This document shows positions 23,601 through 35,862 of a stretch of DNA of 64,000 nt, piece after piece. The notes below the pieces were generated by a model that saw nothing but the letters and a program-made list of their open reading frames with translations, ran no database searches and had not been told where the DNA came from. Both the position numbers and the translations under genes were made by a program. Position 1 is the first letter of the stretch. Each line of letters begins with the position of its first letter. This stretch comes from Ananas comosus (Eukaryota; Streptophyta; Magnoliopsida; Poales; Bromeliaceae). The DNA lies in the NCBI RefSeq assembly GCF_001540865.1, contig NC_033635.1:8865959-8929958 (forward strand). Reading direction: 5' to 3'.

Positions 23601-23993
23601 GCTAGAATATTATTAATAGTACCAAGTCATTGGTGCTATTAGATTTTCGTCTCTTGAATGAAGGGATGTATAGTTAGAATGATAGTGATCCCCTAAGGTA
23701 GCATAGCGTTTGGAGGGAATAAGTCCTTGTTCCCCCTTTATTCCCAAACATAAATTTTCACACTGAAGAATAGTAGTTTTCAGATTTCTGGAATAAGTTA
23801 ATATAATCCAGTATAAGCCTGGAACTACTGTTCAATCCTTTTTCCTGGAGCAAGCTTATTCCCAAGTGGTAACAAGGTTAATTAAAGTCTAAATTTAATT
23901 TTAATTATGGTATTAAATTATTAATTAATCTAATTAATATATTTAAATTATTATCAATTACTTAAATACTAAAGTAATTAATTTATTTATTTG
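23600..23993. mobile_element. Hairpin-ended element half plus truncated MITE
   Basis: A hairpin AATAGTACCAA...TTGGTGCTATT (about 23614-23641) is followed by a block GAAGGGATGTATAGTTAGAA and TGATCCCCTAAGG. Its reverse complement appears at the right end of the element at 47265-47490. From about 23703 the sequence GCGTTTGGAGGGAATAAG opens an AT-rich PIF/Harbinger-like MITE related to 55690-56785. It stops at the LTR start at 23994. Confidence 0.5.
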
Positions 23994-24928
23994 TAGCACA
24001 CTGAACTTTTGCAAATTACGGAGTTCTAGTGAGAGAATAGTACATTTTACTATTCTGAAAGATTTGACTCAGTTTATTGAGCTTAGAAGTGTTTTCGGAG
24101 CTTATTAAGCGCGAAAACGGACTCCGGCAATCAAATTCTGTAAAAAAAAGTGCAGTATTTGTACTGAGTACCGGTACTGGACCTGGGGTACTGGAACTCA
24201 GTTGTGATTTGGTTTGGTAGCTCTCGGGTACTGCGAAACCAAGTGGTGGGTACCGGTACTGGGCTGAGTACCGATACTGCATTGGGCCGGTACCGGTACA
24301 CAGTTATAAATCTGAACTTACAACGTTTGGATTCTGCGGAACTGACCTTCGGGTACCAGTACTGACTGCCGAGTACCGGTACTCAATGTCGTGTATCGTT
24401 ACTCAATGCCTTAAAACCTATTTCGTACAGGGTGTAATTTCTGAGTGTTGGAGGGCTGTTTGGGATATTCTTACACTGTGTATATATATCCCTTCACCCT
24501 CGCTTATCCTCAGTCGGTTGAGGATGGAGAAGAGAATAGGTGGGTTCTTGCTCCCTCTATCTCCAGAATTTCTTCTCCAAATCTATTTAATTCTTGGATT
24601 TGATCTCTTTTCTCTCTCTCTTCTCTTTGGGTGCAAGCTGTGGGATCTTGAAGGGGAGCTTGAAGATGAAAGAGGAGCTTGTTAGTGGATCAAACTTCAA
24701 CTCTAGCACTTCATGGCATGAATTCAAGATTGTTTTGAGGTTAGTGACCTTTCTATAACCTCTAATCATAATTTTTGCATAAGATTTGGGAGAAAATCTA
24801 GTTTTTGGGAAACTAGAATTTGTTTTGGGGCTTTTCTTTTGGAAGCTTTTTAGATGGAATTGATGAGTGTTGAACACTCCTATAGGTTGGATTTGAAGCT
24901 CCAATGGGTTGAGTTGGGCTTTGTACAT
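23994..24928 (+). mobile_element. Gypsy LTR fragment (family C), 5' part
   Basis: Starts TGTAGCACACTGAAC, the reverse complement of the right end of the antisense LTR at 35862. It contains several ACCGGTAC palindromes (24168-24383), a TATATATA motif at about 24481 and CT-rich leader-like sequence. The LTR end is not present. It passes at about 24929 into gag-only-element internal sequence. Confidence 0.55.
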
Positions 24929-25097
24929 GTAAGAAAGTGAATTCTCGAAATACGAGGATTGTACTTCATCCAGGATCGACTAATTGTCGAAAGTATACCC
25001 TTTGTGGGAGTTGGGAATGTCCAAAGCACAAAAAGTGCCTTGGAGTTGAGTCCGCGAGAGCAAATGAGGCAAATTGCATCATTGGGCTGATGTTTCT
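24929..25097 (+). mobile_element. Fragment of gag-only element internal region
   Basis: Closely follows 12250-12400 of element A (GTGAATTCTCGAAATACGAG, GTCCGCGAGAGCAAATG). In element A this is followed by the CTCGGGGACCGGTC palindrome cluster. Here it is cut by the N at 25098 and continues as reverse-transcriptase code, a join not seen in either intact element. Confidence 0.6.
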
Positions 25098-25098
25098 N

Positions 25099-26434
25099 GC
25101 ATTTGTGGACTTGATGAACCGTGTCTTCAAAAAGTATTTAGATCGATTTGTCGTGGTTTTCATAGACGACATATTGGTCTATTCGCGTAGCGAAGAGGAT
25201 CATGCCGAGCATTTAAGAATAGTGCTTCAAGTCCTTCGGGGGGAGAAGCTATATGCTAAGCTGAAGAAGTGTGACTTCTGGCTTCGCGAGGTTGCCTTCT
25301 TAGGGCATGTGATTTCCGCAGGTAGAGTTTCGGTAGACCCGAGGAAAGTTGAGGCAATCAAGGATTTGCCGCGCCCGACGAATGTCACGGAGGTTCGAAG
25401 CTTCGTGGGCTTAGCGGGCTACTATAGGCGGTTTGTGGAAGGCTTTTCAAAGATAGTAATTCCACTTACTCGTCTGACCCAGAAAGGCACCAAGTTCGTT
25501 TGGAGCGAAGAATGCGACCAGAGTTTCAAAGAGTTGAAGCAAAGATTGACTTCGACTCTAGTGCTCGCTCTACCGGTGCAGGGCGAGGACTTTGTAGTCT
25601 ACAGCGATGCCTCCTATCTTGGATTGGGGTGTGTGTTGATGCAAAATGGGAAAGGTGATTGCCTACGCATCCCGTCAGCTGAAGAGCTATGAGAAGAACT
25701 ACCCCATCCATGATTTGGAACTAGCGGCGGTGATTTTCGCCTTAAAGCTGTGGAGGCACTATTTATATGGTGCCCACTGTGAGATCTATACCGACCACAA
25801 GAGCTTAAAGTATTTGTTTACTTAGAAGGAGCTCAATATGCGTCAGCGGCGGTGGTTGGAGCTGTTAAAGGATTATGATGTCGATATTCTCTACCATCCC
25901 GGGAAGGCAAATGTGGTCGCGGACCCGCTGAGTAGGAAGTCGGCGAAGAATCTCGCGTTTGATATTACCCAGCAAACACCCCTATGGCGGGATATGAAAT
26001 GACTGGATCTCGAAGTGGTTCCTCCCGAGATCCCAGCCCTGTTGATGGCATTCGTTGTCCAACCGACCTTGTTGGAGAGGATCAAAGATCTGCAACCTGC
26101 GGATCCAGAACTCCAGAAGTTGCGGCGAAACATCGAGGATGGTCGAGGCGGCGATTTCAGTATAAACGCCGATGGTGCGCTTCGGTTTAGAAACCGATGG
26201 TGTGTGCTGAAAGATGGAGAGCTTCGCGAATTGATTCTACAAGAAGCACACAGATCTCCGTATGCTGATCACCCGGGCGGCACCAAAATGTATCGAGGAT
26301 TGAAAATGCACTATTGGTGGTCGGGAATGAAGGGTGATATTGGGCGCTTTGTGGCGAAGTGCTTAACGTGCCAGCAAGTAAAAGCAGAGCGTCGATTTCC
26401 AGCGGGAAAGCTTCAAAGCCTATCTACCAGGGTC
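25099..26434 (+). pseudogene. Ty3/gypsy pol pseudogene (RT, RNase H, integrase zinc domain)
   Basis: The first part (to about 25655) encodes the RT palm with FIDDILVYS (the catalytic Asp-Asp pair), the FLGHVIS and GLAGYYRRF blocks, and the RNase H start ([10 protein letters not shown]). A frameshift near 25655 moves the reading to another frame, which continues with [10 protein letters not shown], a TAG at about 25824, the PGKANVVADPLSR block, a TGA near 26000, and the integrase HHCC zinc domain (H-x-H...C-L-T-C). It ends near 26434 before the DDE core and then switches to antisense LTR sequence. It is chromovirus-like but truncated at both ends and cannot make an active enzyme. Confidence 0.85.
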
Positions 26435-28241
26435 AATGTGCCTCTGCTGCACAATACCAAATGCATAATCAATGCCTCAAATGCACTAATGCCAAATGTA
26501 TAATGTCTACAACATGACAATCGGGAAAATCTACTATCCCTAGGCTCAAATGCCATAGTGTTCCACTACACTAGATTTGATGCCACTCGTTTATGTCATG
26601 ATGTTATATGTGTCTTAATACACTAAATCGACATGCCACTCATCAATATTATAGTGTCTTTGTTACACTAGTCCAAATGCCACTCGTCTAGGCCAATTAC
26701 ATGTCCAGTTCATCATCATTCTTGTCACTATAGGATTCTTGTCACAAGACCCCATCCTCATGCAACCTAAGATCAAGTGTCAAGCCCACAATGCTACACA
26801 ACCTAGGTAACATGCAAGGAATGGAAATGTAATCATCTACTAATCCTATAATGCACAATATATCAACATATAGGAATATGATCAAAATATAGAACTTAGA
26901 CATAAAAGGAAGCTCAGTTGCTTCGGGATGACACCCCCCACCTTTTATAGCGTTCCGATTGCTCGTCGTCACTTGCAATCGGCCTCCCGCGGCGCACGCC
27001 GCACGGCTTGACCCAATCCACGCGCAGCCACCTTACGACCGCCGATTCGCGATCCGTCTATTCTGTAGTTTATTCCCCGATACCACGATGCTACGATTCT
27101 ATTTTCATGATTTTTGGAAGCTTTCGCCGCAAGCTGCGGCAATCTGTACCTTAACGACTTCGTTCTTTAATATCTTCGCGTACGCTCGTCGTATCGCCGA
27201 ACCCACTTCGCCAACACGTCAGAAAACCTAGCAATTAGGTTTATATATGATCAATTTAGATCAAACCCTCACATATTGCAAAATCCTATTTTTGAGCCCT
27301 AACATGCAATTACCCCCAAATAATCCAAATTAAATGGAGCAACATGCTAAGAATGCTCATTAGAGGCTACTAGAACACTTAAGGTTAAGGATTAAGTCAA
27401 ATCCCAAAAGTTTACCAAAATATGAACGCTGAGACGGAAGCACGCCACTCCAACGGGCGCACGAAAGCTCGATCCGTCGCTCCCAACGCGTTCGCAAGCT
27501 CGTTCTCCGCCAACGCCGCGAATTCGAGCAAAAGATCGAGAGAGATGAGAGAGTTATTAGAGAGAGAAAGTGAGGATTTCTCTCACTACCACCATGAACG
27601 TGTGCTTGTGGGGGTGGTGGTGGCTGTGAAGAAGAAACCAAGTCACTGGAAGCTTCTACTTATAGTCAACACCCCAATAGTAGCATACACTATTCACTTC
27701 AGGTAGTTCGAAATCTGATATCTTTCGCCGGAGCCCTCTGAATATCCATTTGAGCTCAAATTTGACAGTCATGTTCGGTTTTGCTTAACTTAACAAAAAA
27801 AATTTTAATCTTTCAGTTTTGACCCCGTTTGGTCACCGAAAGCTATACCGAACTGTAATCATTATCAGATAACTATCGAATTTTATTTTTCACCTTCCGG
27901 GTGTCAGAATGGCATGAAACTTTAAATCTAACCTCATAAAAATAATTCTGACTTATCCTCCAGTTTTCATAATTTTCTGACACTGTGCATTTTCTGCTAA
28001 CTTATCTGCCCCGTTTCACACAGAAAAATTCTAAATATTCTGTTTTCGCTCCGATTTCAGCACAGGTCATTCCCAACCTATATTTCACTTCTCTAAATCC
28101 AATAAAAATAGTATCTCATACTATTTTATTTATTTTCACTTTTACATTTAAAATCCGGTATGTTATATTCCACCACAACCTCACCGGAACCATTTAAATG
28201 TACACCGTAAATTCATAGTTTTAGAAATCCGATACCCTACA
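26435..28241 (-). repeat. 3' LTR of element B, left end lost
   Basis: On the minus strand it starts TGTAGGGTATCGG (complement of 28229-28241) directly after a polypurine tract. Its first 330 bp (27911-28241) match 32570-32907, the 5' LTR of the same element, at high identity. The LTR end (TGTCACGCC on the plus strand) is missing; the sequence meets the pol pseudogene at about 26435, so the element is truncated or misjoined there. Confidence 0.65.
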
Positions 28242-29969
28242 TCCTCCCCTCCTTAAAAGGAGTTTCGTCCTCGAAACTCAAATCTCATCTCAATTCGAGT
28301 TTTCGAGCATCTGAGGGTAACAATGCATTTTTGCACTCCGGGATGGCCTTTCTCTCATCGGAACTACCCAAAGGCCGACTACGGAGGATGTGAGACCAAA
28401 CTCACTCACATTTGCTAAGCACAACACCAAATGTGCATTACAATTTCGTAAGTTTAGGTGGCAACGTAAGTCGACACTCGACGACTCTACACGCTCAACA
28501 CCACTTGCTACCGAATCCAGAGAGTACACTTCGATTCAATCACCGGCATTGCCTAAAAGCAATATCACGAGTGCATCGACCCATCGTAAGTACTACCATC
28601 ACAATCGAATTTTGCTCTACTACGAGATGGCACACTTCGGTACATCTCAAATGTTAATCCTCAAGAGAGCATATCCTCAAGTCTCGCATGGCTAGCCGCT
28701 ATTCGAGTGTCTCCAAGAGACCACTTTATCTTCTTTTTCCATTGCCACGGCCAACACCAATTCGTTCCTGCAATGAATTCACACGAACACTTTGTTCGCG
28801 AATCCAAGCCAAACTCCTAACTGAGTTACCGGCCAAACCACTCACCTCGGTTTTCCATGGGTGGACCAAAGGTCACCAACCATACGTAGGTCTACCGCCC
28901 AAACCTGTCTCAACACGTAGCGTCTCTCGCTCGCAAGCGTGGACCCAATCAACACTATTGGGCAAAATTCTCACTTGGGAATTCGCACACACTCCGACTA
29001 GGAGCAACTATGACCCCAAACCGCTACCAATCCTTGGGTCAGGTCACTACACACTCGGTGTGTCATCGATCTTGTAATCCACAGGTGGCATTCCACATTC
29101 TCGAGTCTAAACTCGGACTACCTCCCTGACCAAAACTCTGCCCTACCCGTAGGTATCAGGCCGCTGTCTCTCACAGCTGACTGTGCTTGCCCAATGGGCC
29201 CAGGCTCCACAGTCCACAAATGGTCCAGGCATGGGTCGTCCCCAAGCAATAGCCGTCATCGTCGTCCTGCACGACATGCTCTATCGAGTCACACGTACCA
29301 CTATCGGCTCCTATGCACCTAGTGCGAGCCACCAGCCCCACGAGTGACCCATGGCCTGCTTCACACTTAGCAATGCTATAGTGCTACTGCCATCTCACTC
29401 CCCCGGCTAAATAGAATTCGCACTCCACGAGTATCTACACTCGAGCGCTCTACGCCTCTACAGTGTTCCACATGAAGTCCAACATTAGGCAATCTTGCTT
29501 ATGCACACCGGCCGCACGAGCACAACCGCCTACCTCACCTTGAGGTACTACCAGGCCCACGTGCTCATACTTGGCCACTAATCTACCGCACTCTCAACAG
29601 TGATTCTACTTTCACTGTTTAATTTACCGGAACAATATCCGAATTCTCGGATTACTCGGGTGCCTACAAGCATTATGGCTCAACTCTAGCAATCTACTGA
29701 TCATGTTGCCTTGAGAGTCGCTTCACCATTTCATCTACACCACGAGTCTCATTTCTCGTCCATAGGCCACTACTAGCAATTTGCTAGTGACGTCTCGCTC
29801 TCTACCTGCTCCAGCAGGCGCTATACTCTCTCACACAGGTATGCCCGGGTACCCTCACCTACCCGTCCACTGGTCCCTACTATACTAATGTATAAATAGT
29901 AGCAACTGACCATGAAAATGCATGCAATGCACCAATTTAATATCATGCAGAAACACACATTTGCTGCAA
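28242..29969 (-). mobile_element. Non-coding internal region of element B
   Basis: Starts (minus-strand 3' end) with a polypurine tract complementing 28242-28260 and the TTTCGAGGACGAAAC block. The remainder is open nowhere for long and has no pol motifs. It is colinear in reverse with 11093-13107 of element A, including the GCATGGGTCGTCCCC/GTCCTGCACGACATGC area at 29230-29280. The absence of pol in both elements is the point of interest. Confidence 0.65.
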
Positions 29970-31298
29970 CTAAACCATACCTGCCGTGGCATCTTCGACA
30001 GCAGCAGGTTCCTCGACTTGAGCAGCAAACACCTGGCCACTCGGAGTCGACTGGGCCACCTCCGACTGACGAGGTGCCATCACACGTCCAACTGACGCAA
30101 CAGTTGGTAGGGCTCCTCCATAATGGCCCGAAATCGCCAAAGACGATGCAACAGACGGGACAGGCGAGGTCCTCCTTGGACAGTGGCGGCTGATGTGTCC
30201 CGCCTGACCACACGTGAAGCATTTTCCCTCTTTTTGCTCGCAATGGTTCGGATCATGTTTACCTCCACAAATGACACACTTCCGAGTCCCACAACTCTGG
30301 GACCGTGCTCGCGGGTACTTCGAAGGCTTCTTAGACCTTGACTGACCTCTCGAGCCGTCAGAGGCTCGCTTCTTACCGCCATCCCTCTTGGACGCCTCTC
30401 GCTCCTCGCGGACGTGGGCATTACTATGCTCCGCCCACAACGCTCGATCGAGCACTTCCGCAAATGTAGTGAGCTTCAGAATGTGAACCGCTTTATATAT
30501 ATCCGGTCGGAGTCCTCTCACGAACCAGTTGGCCCAATCTCTGTCGTCTCGCACCACGTCGGGGACGCCGTCGATAATATGTGAGAACTCCTGCTCATAC
30601 TCTCCGACCGAGCAGTTTCCTTGCTTTAACTTTCGGAATTTATCTTGGAGCTTCTTTTTCTTACTATTGGGGAAATAGTTGACATATAACAAGCTCCGAA
30701 ACTCTTTCCACGTCAATGGCGGAAGGTCGGGAGACCGATCTCGCTTGACCCGCTTCAACCACACCTTCGTCGCCCGCTCCATGCAATGTGTAGCAAGGGG
30801 AACTTTATCCTTCTCTAGTATATAGAGATCTTCAAAAAGAGTCTCCATTGAGTCCACCCACGACTCGACCATCCAAGACTCAACCTTCTTCTCGTTGAAC
30901 ATCGGCGGACTAAACTTTCGAAACTTCATAAGAGCCGCAAGTGCGCGCTCCCTCTCGGCTTCCATAGCTACACCTTCGGGATTTAATGTCCCCGAACTGG
31001 CAGCCACCATCGCCGGCGTGGGTTGCGCCGCAACTGGCACAGCTGCAGTGGCCACACCCTCTGTCACGACGGGCACGACCACCGGAGGCGCGGGCCGCTC
31101 AACATTCGCTTGAGCCGACGCCAGCTGCGCTACCAACTGTTGTAGCCTCGCAATCTGGTCCTCTTGGCGCTGCATCGCGCCGACCATCGAAGCGATCTGC
31201 GCTCGCAATTCCCGCACTTCTTCAGATCCCGACTGCTCGGGCACCTCGGGAGGTGGTGCCAAAGTGGATCTAGTCGCGGGGCATCTCTTTGGTGCCAT
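29970..31298 (-). CDS. Retrotransposon Gag polyprotein (element B), intact 442 aa
   Basis: One uninterrupted frame from MAPKRCPATR to a TAG at the left end. Residues 25-70 form a Q/E/R-rich likely coiled coil. Residues about 110-300 are the Retrotrans_gag core (VWLKRVKRD, LTWKEFRSL, YFPNSKKKKL, RGLRPDIYKAV). A basic linker follows, then CVICGGKHDPNHC and the CCHC zinc knuckle CFTCGQAGHISRHC (about residues 350-385). Family knowledge: Gag assembles the cytoplasmic particle and packages RNA through the knuckle. It lies 345 bp from the primer-binding site and is not fused to protease/pol; a stop follows the MV end. It is an intact counterpart of the broken gag at 9776-11092, so it could serve its lineage, but expression is not shown. 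Confidence 0.88.
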   Translation of the reverse strand: MAPKRCPATRSTLAPPPEVPEQSGSEEVRELRAQIASMVGAMQRQEDQIARLQQLVAQLASAQANVERPAPPVVVPVVTEGVATAAVPVAAQPTPAMVAASSGTLNPEGVAMEAERERALAALMKFRKFSPPMFNEKKVESWMVESWVDSMETLFEDLYILEKDKVPLATHCMERATKVWLKRVKRDRSPDLPPLTWKEFRSLLYVNYFPNSKKKKLQDKFRKLKQGNCSVGEYEQEFSHIIDGVPDVVRDDRDWANWFVRGLRPDIYKAVHILKLTTFAEVLDRALWAEHSNAHVREEREASKRDGGKKRASDGSRGQSRSKKPSKYPRARSQSCGTRKCVICGGKHDPNHCEQKEGKCFTCGQAGHISRHCPRRTSPVPSVASSLAISGHYGGALPTVASVGRVMAPRQSEVAQSTPSGQVFAAQVEEPAAVEDATAGMV

Positions 31299-31642
31299 AG
31301 TTCCTGAAACACGACCACTTGGTTAATCACCTTAACTCGTTAATCTTGTGGCAACTACTAGACAACGCGACTCAAATCAGGCAGAAGTCATACAAGGGTG
31401 CCTATTCTCATCACTAGGTTTTATGTTGTCGCGCGCCAACATGAACACACTTGGTTGAGAATATACCACATCTTGAGTCTCCCTCTAACATCCGTTTTAG
31501 AGGTATACTATCTTAACCCAATCGATTCAACTTCCGCCACCGTTATAGGTTCACGTTCTACTCACGCACCTATAACCTTACGGTTTACCGTCCTAGGGTC
31601 TCCTAAGTCATCCTAGACTCTCTCTTTACTTACTCTTAGCTT

Positions 31643-31654
31643 GCTCTGATACCA
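31643..31654 (-). promoter_or_regulatory. Primer-binding site of element B
   Basis: The reverse complement reads TGGTATCAGAGC, an exact initiator-tRNA-Met complement. It is 7 bases from the LTR end at 31662. Confidence 0.85.
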
Positions 31655-31661
31655 ACAACTC

Positions 31662-32907
31662 TGTCACGCCCCGCCCCAAATCCAATACTAATTTGGCACG
31701 GTTCGGGCGCACCGGACGGACCGCCGAACGGACAGCACCTCTCCTGTCCGCCCAAGGCCAAGCAACCAAATCATGTACAGTTAAGCGCCCAGGGAATGCT
31801 TAAATAACATACATGATCGATACGATGCACACAAGTGCAATACATCTAAGAGCAAGAACCACAAGTAATATACAAGTGTATAAAGAGAGATAGTCTAACT
31901 ATCACTACCATTCAACATTTACATCATTTGAATATATTACATTTTCATCTTCCAAATGTAAATACATATTTGCCTCAAATACAAATAGCTCTCCAATAAC
32001 TATCCAAAACATCATCTAGTACACGAGGGTACTCTAATGCATAAAGGAAAAGCTACTAACTAGGCTCACTTAGGGCGCTATGCCCTTGCCGCTGTCCTCG
32101 CTCGGCTCGCCTCTGTGTGTACCTGTACCCCAAAACCACATGGGGTGAGAACTATATAAATATAGTTCCCAGTGGGTTCGGCCGCCGACGCCGCCGGTTT
32201 TTCTACTAGGTCTAAGCTGGCACAGATAGAGAGATAGATAGATATGTAAAGAGATAAACTGCAGCTACTCTATCATGCCATCAATGATGATAATGCATGC
32301 AACAACAACTATCATACCAGAATCATGTCATGAGTATATAAAGTACATAGCAATGCAATCTACAACATACACTAAGTCTACTCGAGGTAATAATGCAAGT
32401 CTACTATGCATCTCATGGTATGAATGCAATCCACTTATGCTATTCATGTTACAATAATAAAGAAATGAGCTGCTACATAGTGATGTATCTGCACATGCTA
32501 CTATGCCTCAATAATCCGAATGAACGAGCTACTACATAGTGCGTCGTGCAATTATGCCTCGATAGTATCCAATCATGGCATGAAACTTTAAATCTAGCCT
32601 CATAAAAATAATTCTGACTTATCCTCCAGTTTTCATAATTTTCTGACACTGTGCATTTTCTGCTAACTTATCTGCCCCGTTTCACATAGAAAATTCTAAA
32701 TATTCTGTTTTCGCTCTGATTTCAGCACAAGTCATTCCCAACTTATATTTCACTTCTCTAAATCCAATAAAAATAGTATCTCATACTATTTTTATTTATT
32801 TTCACTTTTACATTTAAAATCCAGTATGTTATATTCCACCGCAACCTCACCGGAACCATTTAAATGTACACCGTAACTTCATAGTTTTAGAAATCCGGTA
32901 CCCTACA
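31662..32907 (-). repeat. 5' LTR of element B
   Basis: Minus strand: starts TGTAGGGTACCGG (at 32907) and ends GGGGCGTGACA (at 31662), next to the primer-binding site. 1246 bp, shorter than other LTRs here; an apparent deletion joins 32569 to the U3 part, which matches 27911-28241. The right flank is AAAGT; the matching left copy cannot be found because the 3' LTR end is lost. Confidence 0.75.
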
Positions 32908-35862
32908 AAAGTACACCCTAATTAGTTCTAAAAATACATCTCAACTAAATGAAAACAAGCTTGCATGGGTTCATCTTTTCAACATCGAGGAGGCTCTAGT
33001 TAGTCGTTGACCCCTTGCCACGAACCCTAGCCTTTCCCGCTGCGGAAGGCTCTTCATAAAAACAACCAATAAATAGGGGTGAGAACTATTAAACAATAGT
33101 TCCCAGTGGGTAAGCCGCCAAGAGTGGCGAAGTACACCACTAGGTCAACTGAAGCAGGAGTAAACTACAATAAATAGAACAAGTAAGTGCAGCGAATAGA
33201 TACAATGAATCAATCATAAACCTACTTCAACATGATATGTTTTCTAACATGTCATACATAATAATCATTACATATACCAGTTGATATTTTATACTCATTA
33301 CAAGTTGTTCACCTTTAACTATATGTCATGATTCATGCAGAAATTCATTATCACAGTTAACTAGCTAATGATACCACATAGCTATTCCCTATACTAACAG
33401 GAGTGTAAACATGTAAATACTGTCATTACAACTAATGACTAACAGGAATGTCAATCTTCTAGTATATTCATTACTAGGTATCTCTCAACTAATGACATAA
33501 AGCACCTTTACTACTATGTCCATCTAAGGTTAAACTCATTTACATTAACCCAATTAACAAGCGACTTACACGTGGTAAAGTCCTGGCTCGTGTCGTGCCT
33601 AATGGCCCCGTGGAAGTCAACACTATCCACGGCAATCCACTTCGGCTCTCAATCTCATACAGGCGATCTGTTGTCGCATAGGCCAACTCCGGAGTGCCGG
33701 CTTGTGGGGCGCGACCCTCACAAGTATGTGCGAATGAGCACATTGGCAAGCAAGCGTAATCCATAGCATAAGGTTCATAGGTCTCATACCCAACATCATG
33801 TCTCTAACATGGAATTTAGACTTCGACACAAGGTCGGCAATTAATAATAAAGTCACATTCTACTATCAACTACTTGGTGACATATTTCTACCAATAGATA
33901 GTATGACTTAATCAAATACATGGTTTACATCATCTTGATGATTCTAACGGGCTATACCCGCATGCTCACATATACTCCTCTCACTACTTCCTATACATAA
34001 GAAAAGTGGTTTACTAAGCTCATAAACAATGACTCACTCTGGGATTCATACAACTCATGGCATATATTCTATATTTCTAAACCTCCACTATAAGGAGTAA
34101 ACAAGTATTATGCAAATATTTCTACTTGACTACACAAGTATATCATTTCACGACCCATAGGTCAGAATCTGTATCATCATGTCCAATTCTAGTTATTTAA
34201 CTAGGTCCTATTCAATAGCATAAAATTCATGTTAACTCTGTCATGTGAATATCATAAACAACTTGTCCTTACATACAAAAATTCAAGTAAGGTAGTCTAC
34301 ACATGATCTCTAAACCATTCATTCCATAATTTAGGAGTATAACCTCGTTAAATATAATATGCACAGAAGTCCTGTCGTCATGTCTATAACATGGAATTAC
34401 ATAATTTACTCAAAAGTTAAGAACAATATTATCTCATTTACTTGGTTGCTCATCCGGTTAAGTATCATCTTCATAGCTTTACATCCATTCACTTATTGAA
34501 TGATGCAATATTTAACTTGTCTACACAAGTATGCTACTATCATATAATGCATGCTAAACAAGCAAGTGATCTATACATGCTAATAGACAAGTTTCATAAT
34601 TTCTTCTCTACTACATAGAGGTTTCCTTCAATCCGACGTAATATGCATTTCATGCATACACCAATCCATTCACACATATATCCACATGAATATACAACAA
34701 TTCTAATTCATAATGCCAAAGAAGACATAAAGGGAATTTACCCATTTCGGTAAGGTCAAACCCAACGAATACATGCCGACTCGTGTCCGATTCCTCAAAT
34801 GATGGTGAGCACAAGCCTCACAGCCACCTATCACAAAACTAATTCCATTAGGAGTTTCTACTAAGTTCACCACTAGTGAACCCCAATAATCCACCTAATA
34901 TAGATAGAATCATACCTTATATAGCATCACACCCTAGGGGACACTCCACCCCAGGTTCGGCACCTCCAAACCAACTTAAAAGGAAGTTACACAACATCCA
35001 AATGAGATTTCACAACTCTGCTGTGAACTAACTCAATCCACTCTCACTACTAAACCAATAACCATATAGCAAAGAGAGGTTCAAAACTAACCCTTCAAAT
35101 CACCTCTCCCAGAGTTAGAGTTGAATATTTACTCTACAAAACTCTTGCTCTTCACAGCTGCAGCTGATCTAAAGTCCTCCAAATCAGCTAACACAAGGAG
35201 AAGAAAGAAAGAGCTCAAATCCAAACAACATCATGTACACATAGGGTAGCATGTAGAGATTAACCTTCTAACTTCCAACCAAGCTCACCCCTAACTAGGT
35301 TGGAGGATAATCCTCAGCAAAACCTCTTTCCTCACGTTCTCATACCATCAAGAAGCTCCCAACCAGCTAACATAAGAAGGAGATAAGAGAAAAAGGCTCA
35401 AATCCAAGAAATTCCACTCAAAAATGAAATAAAACCCCAGAGAGAGAAACCAGGGGACTTACCCTGCCTCCACAGCTCAAACATAATAAGAACCAGCTAG
35501 GGAGGTTGGCCAGGGGGTTTAAAAGATAAGCATCCAAGGGAAATTACCAAAACCCCCCTTATCCACATTCTGTCGCCTGGAGTACCGGTACGCGGGATGG
35601 GGTACCAGTACTCAGCCTCAGAACAGCAACAACCCGAGCGCCCTGCGCAACTGGGTTTTTATATAGGGTACCGATACCAGCATGATACAGTTCCGATACT
35701 CAACACCCAAACCTAAACTTTTCTAGATTTTAGTCGTAATAGCTTATCCCATCGTTTAACCCTTTAGGTTAATTACCGATAAGCTCACCAAACATCTAGA
35801 GTAACTCCAGTTGCCCTTCTAACACTAGAACCTTGCAATTTGCTAAAGTTCAGTGTACTACA
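32908..35862 (-). mobile_element. Antisense LTR of family C, end truncated
   Basis: Right end is the reverse complement of TGTAGTACACTGAAC, the LTR start also seen at 23994. ACCGGTAC palindromes and TATATA at 35580-35670 mark U3. The left part (33000-33130) contains GCTGCGGAAGGCTC and GGGAACT-type blocks that recur in inverted form at 36380-36510. The LTR end itself is missing at 32908, where element B begins, so B probably inserted in or next to this LTR. No coding sequence seen. Confidence 0.55.
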
